Below, piece after piece: positions 1 through 11,208 of a stretch of 64,000 nt of DNA. Position 1 is the first letter of the stretch. Each line of letters begins with the position of its first letter. The notes beneath the pieces were generated by a model that made no database searches, had not been told where the DNA came from, and worked only from the letters and a program-made list of their open reading frames with translations. The position numbers and the translations under genes are program-made. Source of the stretch: Phoronis australis (taxonomy: Eukaryota; Phoronida; Phoronidae); the NCBI GenBank assembly GCA_002633005.1, contig NMRA01000409.1, positions 311,831 to 375,830 on the forward strand, read 5' to 3'.

Positions 1-102
1 GCCCTCAAACTAGACATCCTATAAGCTGTCTTGTAAAAATTACCACATCGGAACGTGATACCAAACCATTGCTCGCTAGCCGGCTTCTGGATACAACATC
101 AA

Positions 103-545
103 GGCCCGGGGTCTAATCTTTTTACTCAAACATTTTTTGACAGTTTAATTCTATCACTTCACCTTATGGATGTTACCTGAGCTGTATGTTGGCACTCGCT
201 CTCCTTTGTAAATATGATCCTGATGATGTCTAATGAATAGAGGAAACGTTGATTGAACATGAACTTATTTATTTGTGCGGCGATCTACGGTCCGGTTTTA
301 ATTCTACCATTTTGCGAATTTGACGATTTTCTATTATTCTATGCTCGAGTACATAGCACTACATGTGGATAACTGTCTAGTCCTAGTTTGCACTTGATGA
401 CCACAGTACTAAGGCTAACCGTTCGAGTATGAACAAGAAATTTGGAGTTTTTACTCTAGATTGCAGCTCACATGTAGAAATCATTAAGTGGACTAGAAAC
501 TCATATGCATAATCAATGTTGTAGTCGAGCACACACTAATAATAA
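103..545. mobile_element. Degraded copy of the GGGCCCGG-type MITE
   Basis: The stretch begins ggcccggggtctaatc, close to the terminal repeat of the intact elements at 7170 and 36040, and carries eroded versions of the ctcgagtaca and gagtttttactc internal blocks. A similarly eroded piece lies at about 32010-32165, also upstream of the exon-8 equivalent, so this insertion probably predates the ANKH duplication. Confidence 0.5.
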
Positions 546-556
546 AAACAATAATT

Positions 557-730
557 GCAGGCGGTCTGATACACGTTGTATCAGACGTGCGCAGGCCTCG
601 CGTGTGGGCCCATTGCACTGATCACCTGGAAATATTTTTATGCTTTATTGCTATATGGTTAAAACCGAGCTGAGGAGCTACAAACCTGGCTCAAGGGTTT
701 AGCAGTGTGACCTGGTGGCACACACTAATA
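557..730 (-). mobile_element. tRNA-derived SINE, 5'-truncated, reverse orientation
   Basis: Read on the minus strand this matches the element at 21894-22135. Both share the tail palindrome around gatacacgttgtatcag, the ggctcaagggtttagcagtgtgacc block and the cctcagctcggttttaa block. The tRNA-like head with box A and B is missing here. Confidence 0.65.
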
Positions 731-1058
731 CTGAGACACTTGTTGCTGAACTCTATCCTGGTCTAGTATCCTTTTAAATAAGACGTGTGTGTTGGGCGAG
801 AATATTCAAGATGATGATATTCTTAGTCAAAATGTCGCCATATTTCCCAGGCGATGCACTCGTGCACATTTCTGCACAGAACTATAGGACTACCAATAGC
901 AGAATGTCAAAGAATAGCTAAGTTCCAGTTCAAACCCAAATAAATATAGGCTACATATACTGCCAGTATTTATAAATACTAAAAATTATCTCATTTCATA
1001 GGCTCACGTCCGAGAGAGAGGCTTGCTACTCCTACTGAGATAAGTTTCTTTATTTCAG

Positions 1059-1151
1059 GCTGTAGCGGTATTTTCATTGGTACACCCAACAGCGCGTTTT
1101 TTCTACGCTGGTCTCACTGGATTGAAAGTCGTCGTACAGCCGTTTATGAAG
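1059..1151 (+). CDS. ANKH: ANKH-A exon matching exon 8 of copy B
   Basis: The acceptor is tatttcag and the exon has 31 codons, phase 0 at both ends. It encodes AVAVFSLVHPTARFFYAG and onward, aligning to human TEAVAILTATYP...AFDK. The donor AAG|GTTCAA is weak; a GTAATT 17 nt downstream would give the wrong phase for the next exon. Confidence 0.82.
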
Positions 1152-4100
1152 GTTCAACAATTTTTAATTCAGTGGTAATTGACGAAGAAATTAAGCACAA
1201 ATAACTAGCTGCACAGGTCCAGCATAAAAATGTTTTACAACATTCTCGACACCTGCGTTAGGTTCTTCATTAAGATTATGAAACATACATGAAAATCCAC
1301 CTACACAAATACTTCTGTCTGAGGCCTGTTTCATAAAAAGTGACTTCAGCCTTTCTTCCGTTGTTCTGTGTTCTTGCGGTGACGCAATATGGCACGAAAT
1401 GCTACTTCATTGTTCACTTGACGGGCCTGCGTTTATGAGATTATATTGTGTTTTTGTACGTTGCTTAAGTATAGCTGGGACCAGTTGCGTATTCCAATGC
1501 ATCCAACGTAACAAAAGTAAAGCAAATGAAACCAAGGCGCATGTGAAAGGAGGTGCTTCACTACAACTACTCAATTACTAAGAATTGAAGAGATTCCTAA
1601 AACACCTGATTTAAGAAATGTGCATTTAAAACAAACACTCAGTTTGCGGTTTGTGTCAAAGCAAGTTAGTTGCATGTGGCTAAGTGCAAACATTTAAGTG
1701 TGAGGTTTTTCGGCATTAAAGTGCTTTTAGAATCTCGGCTATGCGTTCAAAATAGGCACATGGGCCTAAATGCTCGCGTACAATGAAAAAGTTTTGCACG
1801 ATGCATGACGTCAACAGCTCGCTATAATGCGACGCCGATGTACAACCGTGATACAGCCGCTGTTGGACTCGAGACATTCTTCAATAATTTTATAAATTAA
1901 ACTAGTCTAAATATGCAAATGATGCTCGTTCATTTCACAGGCGCTCGAATTTCACCATTCCTCATGTTTATTATTATATAGAAACATAGTGACGTGTCTG
2001 GTTGGTGCATGGAACGGTTAGATTTGAAACCTGTTGTTTAGTTACTTTCTTTCTACGGTATTACCAGGGTGGAAACTCGAAAGGTCACGCTTACAGGTTA
2101 CGAGAACTCGGGATGTTTTCTGCCGTTATGTGTTGCTGTAGTTTTTCGGTAAGAATTCTACCATCGGTATTTGTAGTCTATCTACCGTACGTTTTTGAAA
2201 TAACGGTTCTATATTCGTCACAGTAGGCCTAACAATTGTTTATGTAGTCATTTCTGAGAATGATACTGCTTGTAGTGCTAACTCGTCCAAAGATTTTGGA
2301 AATAAAAATAAAATTTTCCTACCGGTCTATACAATATTATAAGGCCTGTTGTGTCCAACCATTTGTCACCATTTCAGTCTGCATTGTGTTTGCATCACAC
2401 ATAGCGATTCAATTTTCATAAAACCACCTAGTCGTCTCATTGATGGAAAACTTTTTCCTCTACTTTTGTCTGTTCCCTGCAGGTGATGCTACTGGTGTTC
2501 TACATTCCCGGTGGCACCGAGGGTATAATGACTGAGCTTATGTCGACTACAGACAAGATGGCCGCGCTATGTGTCTTGCCACTGCGGATTTTTACCTTTT
2601 TTCCGTTTTCAGGTAACTGCCCAACTAGTTTCAGGTTTTGCCGTAAAACAGCAGTCTGCATTTTCCTCCATTAGACCCTTGTGATTAAGTTTTTAAGATA
2701 CTAGTTGTATAGTTTTTGTTCGAAGGTCAAGGTCGCAAGATCACATCTAAGATGGGGCGCACTACCAATGTTTTTTATCTTGCTGCGGCTTTATCCATGG
2801 GAAGGTTTAAGTATCCAATGTAAAGTTTAGATTGACGATGAAAAGAACAGACCTTTCGGCGGGAAAGACTGACCCAAAGGACGAATGGGAAATGGAAGGA
2901 ACGGAGTAGTGAAATTAGTTCCTTGTTTTGTTGATTAGTACGCCAATAAAGCTTTCAGTGAATGACAACTCCTGAAGTGGCGCACTTAGACACATCACAA
3001 TTATACATTGTCGGGAGGTGCAGTTAGCTATCTTTTTTTCTGTGCGGGCGTACAACTTTAGTTCTGCAATGACAAAGTAAATGAAATTTCAGTGTTTGCC
3101 ACACGACAAAAGTGACTTCAGTAATAAAATCTGAGAAGGGAAATTGAAAAATGGTCCGTCATTCCCATGGCAACATTGGCCTTCCCATTTCTGATGTATT
3201 TCATGAACTTACACGGTAATAAACTACGGAAAGTTTGAATGTACACCTATAAAGTCTTACTTCACTTTAGTGAGCGTTCAGGCCTTCTTCTCAAGTTGGC
3301 TAATATCCAGGAAACTGACGGGTTATTTGGCCCCTGGGAGCTTTGTGCGGTCTTTAGCGGTCTTCGGTGCTTTATTCATATGGCCACAGGTGGGGTAAGT
3401 ATCGAATTCTCGGCTAAGTCAATATTACAATCTTCTTTTATGAAACCGACATGTCGTTGCCCTGTACCATGAAGGACCTTGAGTTTGACGATTGATCTTT
3501 ACGTCTAAATCCTGCTTAAGTGAGTGTCGTGTGTGACCAATTTGCGTAGTTCGTTCGCGCTATATAATGACAGTTGTGGTCCCATGCATGCAGTGCTCTA
3601 GTGGAGTGTAGGTGCACGTAGGCGCAGCGAACCACCTTTTGGTATTTGAACGTAGCGCCTACACACCGTAAGTTACGTTCAGTGCTCAAGGGGATACGGT
3701 GGTCTTTGGGCGCATACTTACCTCTAATTTTACCACTACAGCACTGCATGCATAAACTTGATAACCAACATTCTGAATTTTTGAAGAAAATGCATTGCTC
3801 ATTCACTTCTCTACACTGTGCAAATGCCAGACGTGTAAATGGTTTCAGTTTTAAACAATAGATGGCGGTAATAGGTATGCAATATTATTGTACGTAATGT
3901 TATCGAGCATTATCCTGAAAATTTCTTGCTTTTGAATGGTGTGGGTAATCAGGTTCAGGCATGGGGCCACGACAGATCGCATGCCGCAATTTTAATTTAA
4001 GAGCCTACTGCAAATTGCGTCATAAAAACGGTTTAGTATCTTTTAAACGACAGGATGTCTATAATTTGCGAAGGTAGAACTAAAAATCAATAGAAAATAG

Positions 4101-6429
4101 TGTAATTTTTCGTAATTCTGGTATGTTGCGCAACAACTGTGGAAGGAGAAGATTCTAAATTTCTTTGCTTGAAAAAAATGCTAAGTATAAGGGAGCAGAT
4201 GGTTGCACTCTGGATCATCCTTCACACGACATGTTAAAGAGCATCTCCGAGTCACGGAAAACTGAAAAAGGTACAGTTTAGACAGAGCAGCAAGATTGTG
4301 GGATAAGACCTACTTCAAAATGGATTCATGGGATCAAAATTCATGACCAGAATTTACAATCACTATGTCAAAGTTATGCATTTGTCATCTAACTACAAAG
4401 CATCGTCTGGAAGCTCGCACCGCCTCATCAATTAAAAAATATTCAGTGACGCACTGTTATCACTTACCCAGACTAACTGGCTCGTATAACTGTTTTTGAG
4501 GTTCGTTTTTCTTGTGGTAAAGGGTAGTACTCATTGCATTCAAGTTCACCTCCTCAACTGATCCATATCCATTTTTTTACTAATCCCTGGGTTATTTCCC
4601 GTTTCAGTGTAACTGGCGCCGCCATCGGCGCATGCGCCATGTTGAGTGGATCTGTTGTAGAGATGCTGTGCACATTGACCGGAAGTGCCATCGCCATCAG
4701 AAAGAAGGTGACTATCATAGTGAAAATGGCTATTGACCTTATACGGATGGAAGGAAACAGAAGGCTTGTGGGAAATCGCTTTCTCCAAAGCGAATTTTCC
4801 CATCACCATGGGTTGCGTTCCGCAGAACCAAGACAGTAGCCGTGCACTTACGGCAAGACGTCTTTGTTTATGGCGCGGGCATGGTGGATTTTTTTAAAAA
4901 CTGATGAATACTATCCAAGAATTCGAGGATTCCATTCCATAGCATTCAAACCTCACCGACCAATTACTTCAGTGGTCGCCACTTTCACTAGTAGATTACG
5001 CTAGTAATGTCTCACATATTCTCACAAAACAGTTGCCTTTTACTCGCGTGATTTTGTGTGGTCTTGCGTGATCCCGCTTTCCCCACGAGATCGTTGGTCT
5101 ACGGAACGTACTCTAGCTGGCAAATAGGTGGATTCCTCACTTGTCATTCCAAGCAGGCGTAGAGAACAGTGTAATGCCAATTGTAGAAGACTTAATCAGT
5201 TAGTTAAATGTGTCCGTAAAGACAAGAATTCCCTTTTTTGTGCCAACTACTTCACCATGTATTGTGATTCTAAAATATAATTGCAGTAACTTAGCGTATG
5301 ACCACCCGAGAATTTGTAATGCATACCTGAATCTCTCCTTGTCTAGAATCCCTTTCTGTAAAACTGCTAGCATATAATGGTACACCTACGTTTGTAACAA
5401 TCCCAAGTACTCGAAATTTGAATGAACAGCTTCATGCTCTGACACCCATGCAGTCACAGTCAGTCAAGGGCGAGTTATCATTGAGCTAAAAAGTTCAGTT
5501 AGTTCTGTTTGTTCTCACTGTTTTGGAAATCGGTGCCCGGTACGTATTCAATTCTTTACGTTTTCACGACGTCTAAGTATAAGAAGCTTGACCTGCAACG
5601 TGACGCTATGTATTACTTCATGTACATGTAGCTGTCCGTCTCAACACTATTTCCTAATTGCTATCAGGCGTAACTTCTTCCGACCCTCATACGGCCATAC
5701 AGGGTGTATAAGCAATATTTAGATCCACGAAGCCATTCTTTTCAAAATGACCATGATTGTCATTTCTAATACGCAAGGAAGTACCAGAATTGTTATGCTT
5801 AATTGTGGTGATGGAAAACAGTCAAACTGGGGTCAGTGACATCAACAATTTCCGAAGGCGCTGGTATTTTTGCTTTACACTGATTGTGAACTGGGTCCCG
5901 CAGCAACTTATCTCCGAATTCAGACTCGACCCAGACTGAAAGATGACTCATCAGATAATTATTCCTACAGCTGTGGTGGTAAATATAACCTACATGTGCA
6001 ATGTAGTTATGATTGGTTTTGCCAATGGGAGAACCATTATTTATATTCATTAGTGTATCTACTGGCTAAGATTTTTACGTAACAAGAATGCTTGCATGAA
6101 TTCAGGTCTTGGAATACGCCGGTAACTTGATTTTCGAATGTTTTTGGCCTCTACACAAAGAATCCATTTGTCGCTAACGCCACCTAATGCATTACAGCAT
6201 TAGAGTCGACGGTGAGACGAACAAGTCGCAGTTAGGTACCTAGGTTTTATTTCAGGTGGCTCCCGAGACGATCGCTGAAGATATGAATGACGAGTCTGCT
6301 ATCACGGTTCTTTCGCTGCCTTCATCGGTCGCGACCCCTCAGGGAAGTGAGGAGAATATCGTGTACGCGGTCAACACGAGGCGGATGTCAAGACGAATGT
6401 CGAAAATCAGTGAAATCAGGATTTGTTGA
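1059..6429 (+). CDS. ANKH: ANKH-family transmembrane protein, copy A (3' six exons; 5' part lies outside the window)
   Basis: Six exons can be joined in phase: 1059-1151, 2068-2148, 2483-2612, 3271-3394, 4608-4707 and 6256-6429, each flanked by AG acceptors and GT donors. The joined product matches the C-terminal half of vertebrate ANKH: the LCVLPLRIFTFFP segment (human LCVVPLRIFSFFP), a SSWLISRKLTGYLAP segment, a GVTGAAIGACAML helix and a basic RKK end to the last helix, followed by a 57-residue acidic/serine-rich cytoplasmic tail. ANKH is a multipass plasma-membrane protein that promotes ATP/citrate efflux and extracellular pyrophosphate formation. No stop or frameshift is seen in any exon, so the gene looks functional. 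The next upstream exon, corresponding to 31710-31844 of copy B, must lie left of base 1. The only non-ideal junction is the AAG|GTTCAA donor at 1151, which is the same in copy B. Confidence 0.9.
2068..2148 (+). CDS. ANKH: ANKH-A exon matching exon 9 of copy B
   Basis: The exon has 27 codons, phase 0/0, acceptor ttaccag and donor GTAAGA. It encodes a basic loop (GHAYRLRELG) leading into a cysteine-rich membrane helix (MFSAVMCCCSFS). It differs from copy B at two residues. Confidence 0.85.
2483..2612 (+). CDS. ANKH: ANKH-A exon matching exon 10 of copy B
   Basis: The exon is 130 nt with acceptor ccctgcag and donor GTAACT. It contains the family signature LCVLPLRIFTFFP and differs from copy B at only two of 43 residues. 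Confidence 0.93.
3271..3394 (+). CDS. ANKH: ANKH-A exon matching exon 11 of copy B
   Basis: The exon is 124 nt with acceptor ttcactttag and donor GTAAGT. The coding frame is the one giving QAFFSSWLISRKLTGYLAPG; the overlapping open frame is a shadow. The last two bases (gg) complete a glycine with the next exon. Confidence 0.92.
3600..3740. repeat. Dispersed GTAGGCGC...GCGCCTAC module
   Basis: A short unit with imperfect inverted ends (gtaggcgcagcgaaccacc ... cgtagcgcctac) sits in the intron between the ANKH-A exons at 3271 and 4608. Related copies lie near 19767-19870, 47949-47998, 48006-48056 and 49220-49290. Copy B lacks it at the equivalent intron position. Confidence 0.55.
4608..4707 (+). 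CDS. ANKH: ANKH-A exon matching exon 12 of copy B
   Basis: The exon is 100 nt with acceptor gtttcag and donor GTGACT. It encodes the final membrane helices (VTGAAIGACAMLSGSVVEML ending in RKK), aligning with human LGVHGATLGVGSLLAG...YRKQKKK. Confidence 0.92.
6256..6429 (+). CDS. ANKH: ANKH-A terminal coding exon (cytoplasmic tail)
   Basis: The acceptor is ttatttcag and the exon has 57 codons plus TGA. The acidic then basic tail contains VLSLPSSVA and RMSRRMSKISEI. It is the most divergent exon between the two copies and lacks two residues present in copy B. Confidence 0.9.
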   Translation: MAPETIAEDMNDESAITVLSLPSSVATPQGSEENIVYAVNTRRMSRRMSKISEIRIC

Positions 6430-6755
6430 TTCCCCAACAAATTTCGGAAGTGGAGATGTCATCCGACAGCAGCAACTTCCGTGGGCGATCCGCATCCGGA
6501 CATTGTCGGAACAATTCTGAATTTGCAGCCATGTTGCGCAATCAGTTCCGCCAGAAATGCTTACGTTTAGTTGGGTTAGGTGGGCTGAAAGTATGGTATC
6601 CCACCTAAAGCCAGAGGTCTGTTATACATATCAAAAGCATCTACATGACTTATCCGCATCTCAAAGTGCCTCAAAATTAGCCCGACCTATTTTCCACCGC
6701 ATTCCGCGTGCGAATTTTGTGTCTCTCGGAGCTTTAACAACCAACTTGAACAGCC

Positions 6756-6761
6756 AATAAA
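6756..6761 (+). promoter_or_regulatory. Candidate polyadenylation signal of ANKH-A
   Basis: An AATAAA lies 327 nt after the ANKH-A stop and is followed by a T/GT-rich stretch (tattatgtttgtctttt). The aligned position in copy B reads aaaaaatg and has lost the hexamer. A second AATAAA at 6973-6978 is shared by both copies. Confidence 0.5.
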
Positions 6762-7169
6762 TGAGTATTATAAAGTGTATTATGTTTGTCTTTTAATGTG
6801 ATTACTTTGCTGAGGCACATTACCCAAAAGTTAAGCACAAGGTGTCACAAAATGTATCCACGCTTTAAATGACAATAACTACATTGTTTGTTGAATTAGG
6901 AAGATTATTAGACGTAAGTTTAATTTATCAAGCTAAAATAGACAATCCGAAAGTAAATATTTTTGTAACCAAAATAAATGAATTCTTCTGTCAATTTAGT
7001 TGCACTATGTTGAAGTGTTTGAATTTTCAGTACATCTGTGCGATTCGTTCTGCAAGCCAAATCTTTAGTTGTTTCCTATTTCCGTGAATGCAAAGCACGT
7101 GACAGCTCATGCGCCTAAATTTACAGTATATTACCGTCGATCTATTTGAGGCTGTAACTATATAGGCCT

Positions 7170-7572
7170 GGGCCCGGTCTCTAACCTTTGTACTCGAAAC
7201 GAACTCGAAACTATTTTTGGCAATTTCTCTGCTCCTTTTGTGCGAACTTAAGATAATTGGTTATCAGATTGTGCTCGAATACATTATAGTTTATGCATAG
7301 GAGTTTCTAGTTCAAGTTTGCCCTTGAAGACCCTTATATTCGTGCTACAAATTCGAGTAAAAACTCGAAATTTCGAGTTCAAACTCGAACTTATTGCTTT
7401 AATATTGGGTTTACAAACTGTGAACTAAGGGCAATAAATTATCTACGTAAGTTATTGTGTACTCGAGCATAGAATAATAGACACTGATCTTGAGTTCGCC
7501 CAAAAGTAGAGTACAAAATGCCAAACCTAATTTCGAGTTCCATTTTGAGTAAAAAGATTGGAGACCGGGCCC
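7170..7572 (+). mobile_element. GGGCCCGG-type MITE, intact copy 1
   Basis: A 403-bp non-coding element has terminal inverted repeats beginning GGGCCCGGTCTC and continuing through an AATCTTT(G/T)TACTCGAAA-like block. Its centre is a palindrome around aaactcgaaatttcgagttc. Nearly identical copies occur at 36040-36442 and, inverted, at 45108-45510. Length, TIRs and absence of an ORF fit a MITE. Confidence 0.85.
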
Positions 7573-9690
7573 TGGGCTCTTAATCTGATCCGCTGGAAAT
7601 GGAACTCAATTTGAGCTCTTGACATTCGCACTGACTGCGCGTGCGTACGTTCAGGGACACTGAGACTATATTTCGCAATCCTTCCCCAAATAGTTCTATT
7701 TAGTGACACGTATAAATGGCGGTTAGAAGTGACACTATAGACCAGAGAAATGTGTTTTGAGATCAGCACAATACGAATTAAATTCTCGTCGGCTCGGTAG
7801 TCTTTTGGTAAAGATATCGAATCCTCTTTTTGAAAATGCTGTACTCGAAGGGAACCATTTTCATGGAGCGTCCATGAGAAGGATATGATTTTGTCGAGTC
7901 CTGTTCCGCAAATATCACTTTTTTCGTAAGATTAAACCTGCATTTCTCCTTGTCTCAGTGGGATAGTCTTGCTTTGGTTTTATTACGTATATATAACCTG
8001 TAAAATGACTGAAATTTTGAAAAAAGGTATCGAACAATTTGACAGATGAATGATTTTTCGATCTTTCCAAAAGTATCCATTTTGCGTATTGTTTTCCAAC
8101 CCACACTTTCGTTGTCATCATATGTTTGCTCTATATTAGGTGGCAATTTCCTGTAGACATCTAAGTTTCCAGTGTAAATATACTGTATGCATTCATAACA
8201 GAACGTTTTCGCTTGATTTGAATTAGATTTGTGACCAGTATTGTGGGGGACATTACTTAGGTAATTAACCTATTAACAGTGGAGGCCTAATCGCCGTGCG
8301 TTGGAATTTTCATCGGTCAGTCATTGCTGAAAGTTTATAGTGTTTGAGCAATGAAACTGCTTCTTCAGGAATAACGTCTTGATTGAATGATTTAGATACC
8401 TCAAATGAACAAGGCCAATCAAATCTGCCGTCGTACACGCGGATTTGCTTCACTATGCATGTACATGTACACCAACCGTTTAGGATCACGGCGCAAGCAT
8501 AAAATACGGGTTGGCTCTACTTTCCCGTTTTCCATGGCCGAATTAACACATGGGGGACAAATTTATTATCAAGTTTCTCGATAAATGACCCAGTTATCGT
8601 CGGGTACGTTTTATAACAAATATTTATACTCCATACGTCTTGATGCGTCGGCGCAATAAGCGTGTCACGTGTTCTTGCAGGAAACTAGGTTATTGTACGG
8701 AAACTGACCTATCGCAAGCTCCGCCTCCTTGCGAAAATTCACGTGACACCCGTCAAACAGCAAGATGGTCAGAGGCAAATACAGAGTCTCTAAACGTCGT
8801 TCCTGGTGGAATTGATGGGCGTTTTTTGTACTTTCCGAAAACGCTTTGACAAAGACAACAGGCGGTACTTTTCAGCTGAGAATCGTACGTTCATGACTTG
8901 GAAATTTGTAAAGCTGCGACGACGAAAAAAAGTGTTCGAGGAAAAGTATTTCGGGGCTAGCGAAACTCCGAAGAACCTCACAGGGGGTTCACAGTCACTT
9001 GAAAACTGACAAGGTCATTGACCCGATATGTTCATGCAAAGCTGTGTATTGACCTTTAAGTCGAATTATCTGTACTATCTGTACGATGCCATAGATTTCA
9101 GGATATTTCGAACAAAATCAGAGAAGATTCGCCGATATTTTTTTCTGCCGTCTGCTGAATTCCGCCAAATGAAAAGTAGATCACAACTGACTGTATTCTC
9201 CAAGTAAAGTAGGTCTAGTCGTTAGCACTGTTTATACTTTTCTGATCTTCGAGCGAAATATTTTGATTAAAAAATCACATTTTTTGTAGTTTCATTGCAT
9301 AAAAGTAGTTTGCGTTTAATTTTAAACGTAGCATGATCACTAAGCTGTGGTATGGTAACAAAAGATGACGAATCTGGTGTAGTGGAAAAAAGTGTACATT
9401 TACAAAAATAATTAAAATTGTGTTTTAAAGCTTCATTAACCCACGTATCTTTGAACAACTACAAAATGAGTTCTTCTTAACTCTACAACGTAGTGTATAC
9501 TAGAGGATCTCATCAAAAAGCAATTCAACTGTTTATTTTTTCGTAACAACAGCTCGAACGAACCTTTGAGTTCAGTAATTTAGTGCCCTCCCAGCATGTG
9601 CCAATCGAATCTATCAATTTATACAGAATTGTTGCAGTTCCTTTTTGAATATTATAACCTTTATGAAATGCGAAGACAGAAACATACTCA

Positions 9691-9760
9691 ATTCATGCGC
9701 GCACCCAGGGGGGGGGGCTCGGGGGCTCGAGTCTTGAGGAAACGCGAGATATCACCAAGC
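9691..9760. repeat. Terminal fragment of a G-rich dispersed repeat
   Basis: The string catgcgcgcacccagg followed by a G run and ggggctcgag matches one end of the element at 44299-44566, which has imperfect inverted ends of the form CATG(G/C)GCGC(A/T)CCCA. Another end (cccccgggtgcgtgcgta) occurs near 35800. Confidence 0.45.
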
Positions 9761-9764
9761 TTTA

Positions 9765-9896
9765 ATGCTAAAGCCCTTAAGTCCACGGGACTCAGTTAAC
9801 CTGCCGGGTCCTGCTGAAGTATATAGTGACCACACGATAGCCGCGTTGAGTTCCGTAGACGCAAGCATCTCCCTTGTAATACATGACGACATCTCG
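9765..9896 (+). CDS. Exon-like ORF of unknown gene, copy 1
   Basis: An ATG opens 44 codons that run without a stop to a consensus donor (TCG|GTAAGT at 9897). The predicted peptide contains PGPAEVYSDHTIAALSS and ends SLVIHDDIS. I do not recognise it. The same stretch recurs at 14780-14911 with an aspartate changed to tyrosine (SDH to SYH) and the donor kept. It ends 66 bp before the 5' terminal repeat of the flanking element. It could be a first coding exon of an unidentified gene, an exon of the element's host locus, or chance. Confidence 0.3.
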
Positions 9897-9979
9897 GTAA
9901 GTCTTGTGTGCTGTGTTTTCGCGAGACTATGGTGTCTACGGATTTCGAATGCCGTACCATTCATAGTCCAGTCATTCTA

Positions 9980-11208
9980 GAGCTCCAGAGGGCCCAATCT
10001 AGAAAAAAGGCAACAGAAGTTTTTTCCATAAATGGCTTCTTCAAACATACCTTGGTGACAGAAAAAAGTCTACTGTGGCGGAAGTCAGTTTTTCAAGATG
10101 GTGGAAAACTTGGTCGCCAAACCCGGTGTTTACTGCTTTTTGGTATGTTGCTCTTATGCAACAGCTGGAAAGAACACAATAAAACTTGTCATTGGTTATA
10201 TACTTTTCATAACAGGCATACCAATCAAAAGATGTCAATTTTCCGTAAAATAAAACCAATATGGCCGACAAAATGACAGCCGAAACGGCAACTTGGCACT
10301 TGTTGCAAAATTTCTTTTCATATTTTACCCTGAAAATGACAAAATTTCTATACATTCATAAGATAGACAATGGAAAATATCTGGACCTTACAGTTGGTCA
10401 CTGATTGGTGAGAAAAAAAATCAAGATGGCTCACAAAATGGCCGCCAACTCACAAATAACTCCAATTTACCGTACTTTGTTTGTAACCTGAGTAGCGTTA
10501 ACACAAAAACATTTTACAATCTACAGACACGCTTAATGAATTTATTCTTTATAAAGTTTGTTTTTAAGATTTAGGTACTAAATGGGGAATTTTAATCACA
10601 TTTTAGATTATTTAACGAAGAATTTGGTGTTTTTCAGAAAAGGCTTTAGCTAAATTTTAATGAGGAATTTCACACACTCAATTCTTTTTCTGTAAAATAC
10701 AACTGTAAATTCATTGGAGGCATCAAAAATAATATTTGTTAGAAGAATATGTAATTTTGGTGGAATTATTGGCTTATTCAGTACTCAAACCCTGAATCAC
10801 ATGTGGCAGGAAGTGGCTTCCTTCTCTCTTTGGAAATATTATCAGTTGTTCCCATGCAAAAATTTCGTCAGACTCTGCTACTGACATGAGTGGAGAATTT
10901 GGCAGCGGATTTCACCTGAATTTGATGAAAAATAAATAAATTTGTGTAACTAAAAGCTAATAATTAAATGTTTAGCATTTAGTACTCACAATTGGTTTAA
11001 TATGCATGCTTTCATGAACATAGCTAACTGATTTTAGAGGAAATTAGTGCCAGCAAACCAAACTACAGTTATCTGCAGTTGGTTGTTCTTATCAAGTCTT
11101 GGCGGATTTCGTAGTGAGATGAGCTTTCTGAGATTTATTGGATGCGTAATGTCAGGCACCAGGCTTCAAGTTCTTTAGAAAGAGTATGCACCAAACAGTG
11201 TTATCCAT
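9980..11208. other. 5' non-coding part of element copy 1
   Basis: About 1.2 kb of AT-rich sequence contains repeated aagatggc / atggccgcc motifs and no supported gene. It is matched throughout by 14995-16234 in copy 2 with scattered substitutions and small indels. Confidence 0.6.

Larger units (their letters stand above)
6430..9700. other. ANKH-A 3' flank, homologous to the ANKH-B 3' flank
   Basis: No gene is supported. The sequence aligns in pieces with about 39600-44350 (for example the cttttaatg...attactttgctgaggcacatta block at 6790 and 39955, and ttgcagttcctttttgaat at 9630 and 44085). It is interrupted by the MITE at 7170-7572, which copy B lacks at this place. Short open frames here show no recognisable domain. 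Confidence 0.7.

Noticed and set aside
1149-1169. Donor GTAATT after ANKH-A exon 8
   Set aside because: It would end the exon in phase 2, whereas the next exon starts in phase 0, and the site is TTAATT in copy B.
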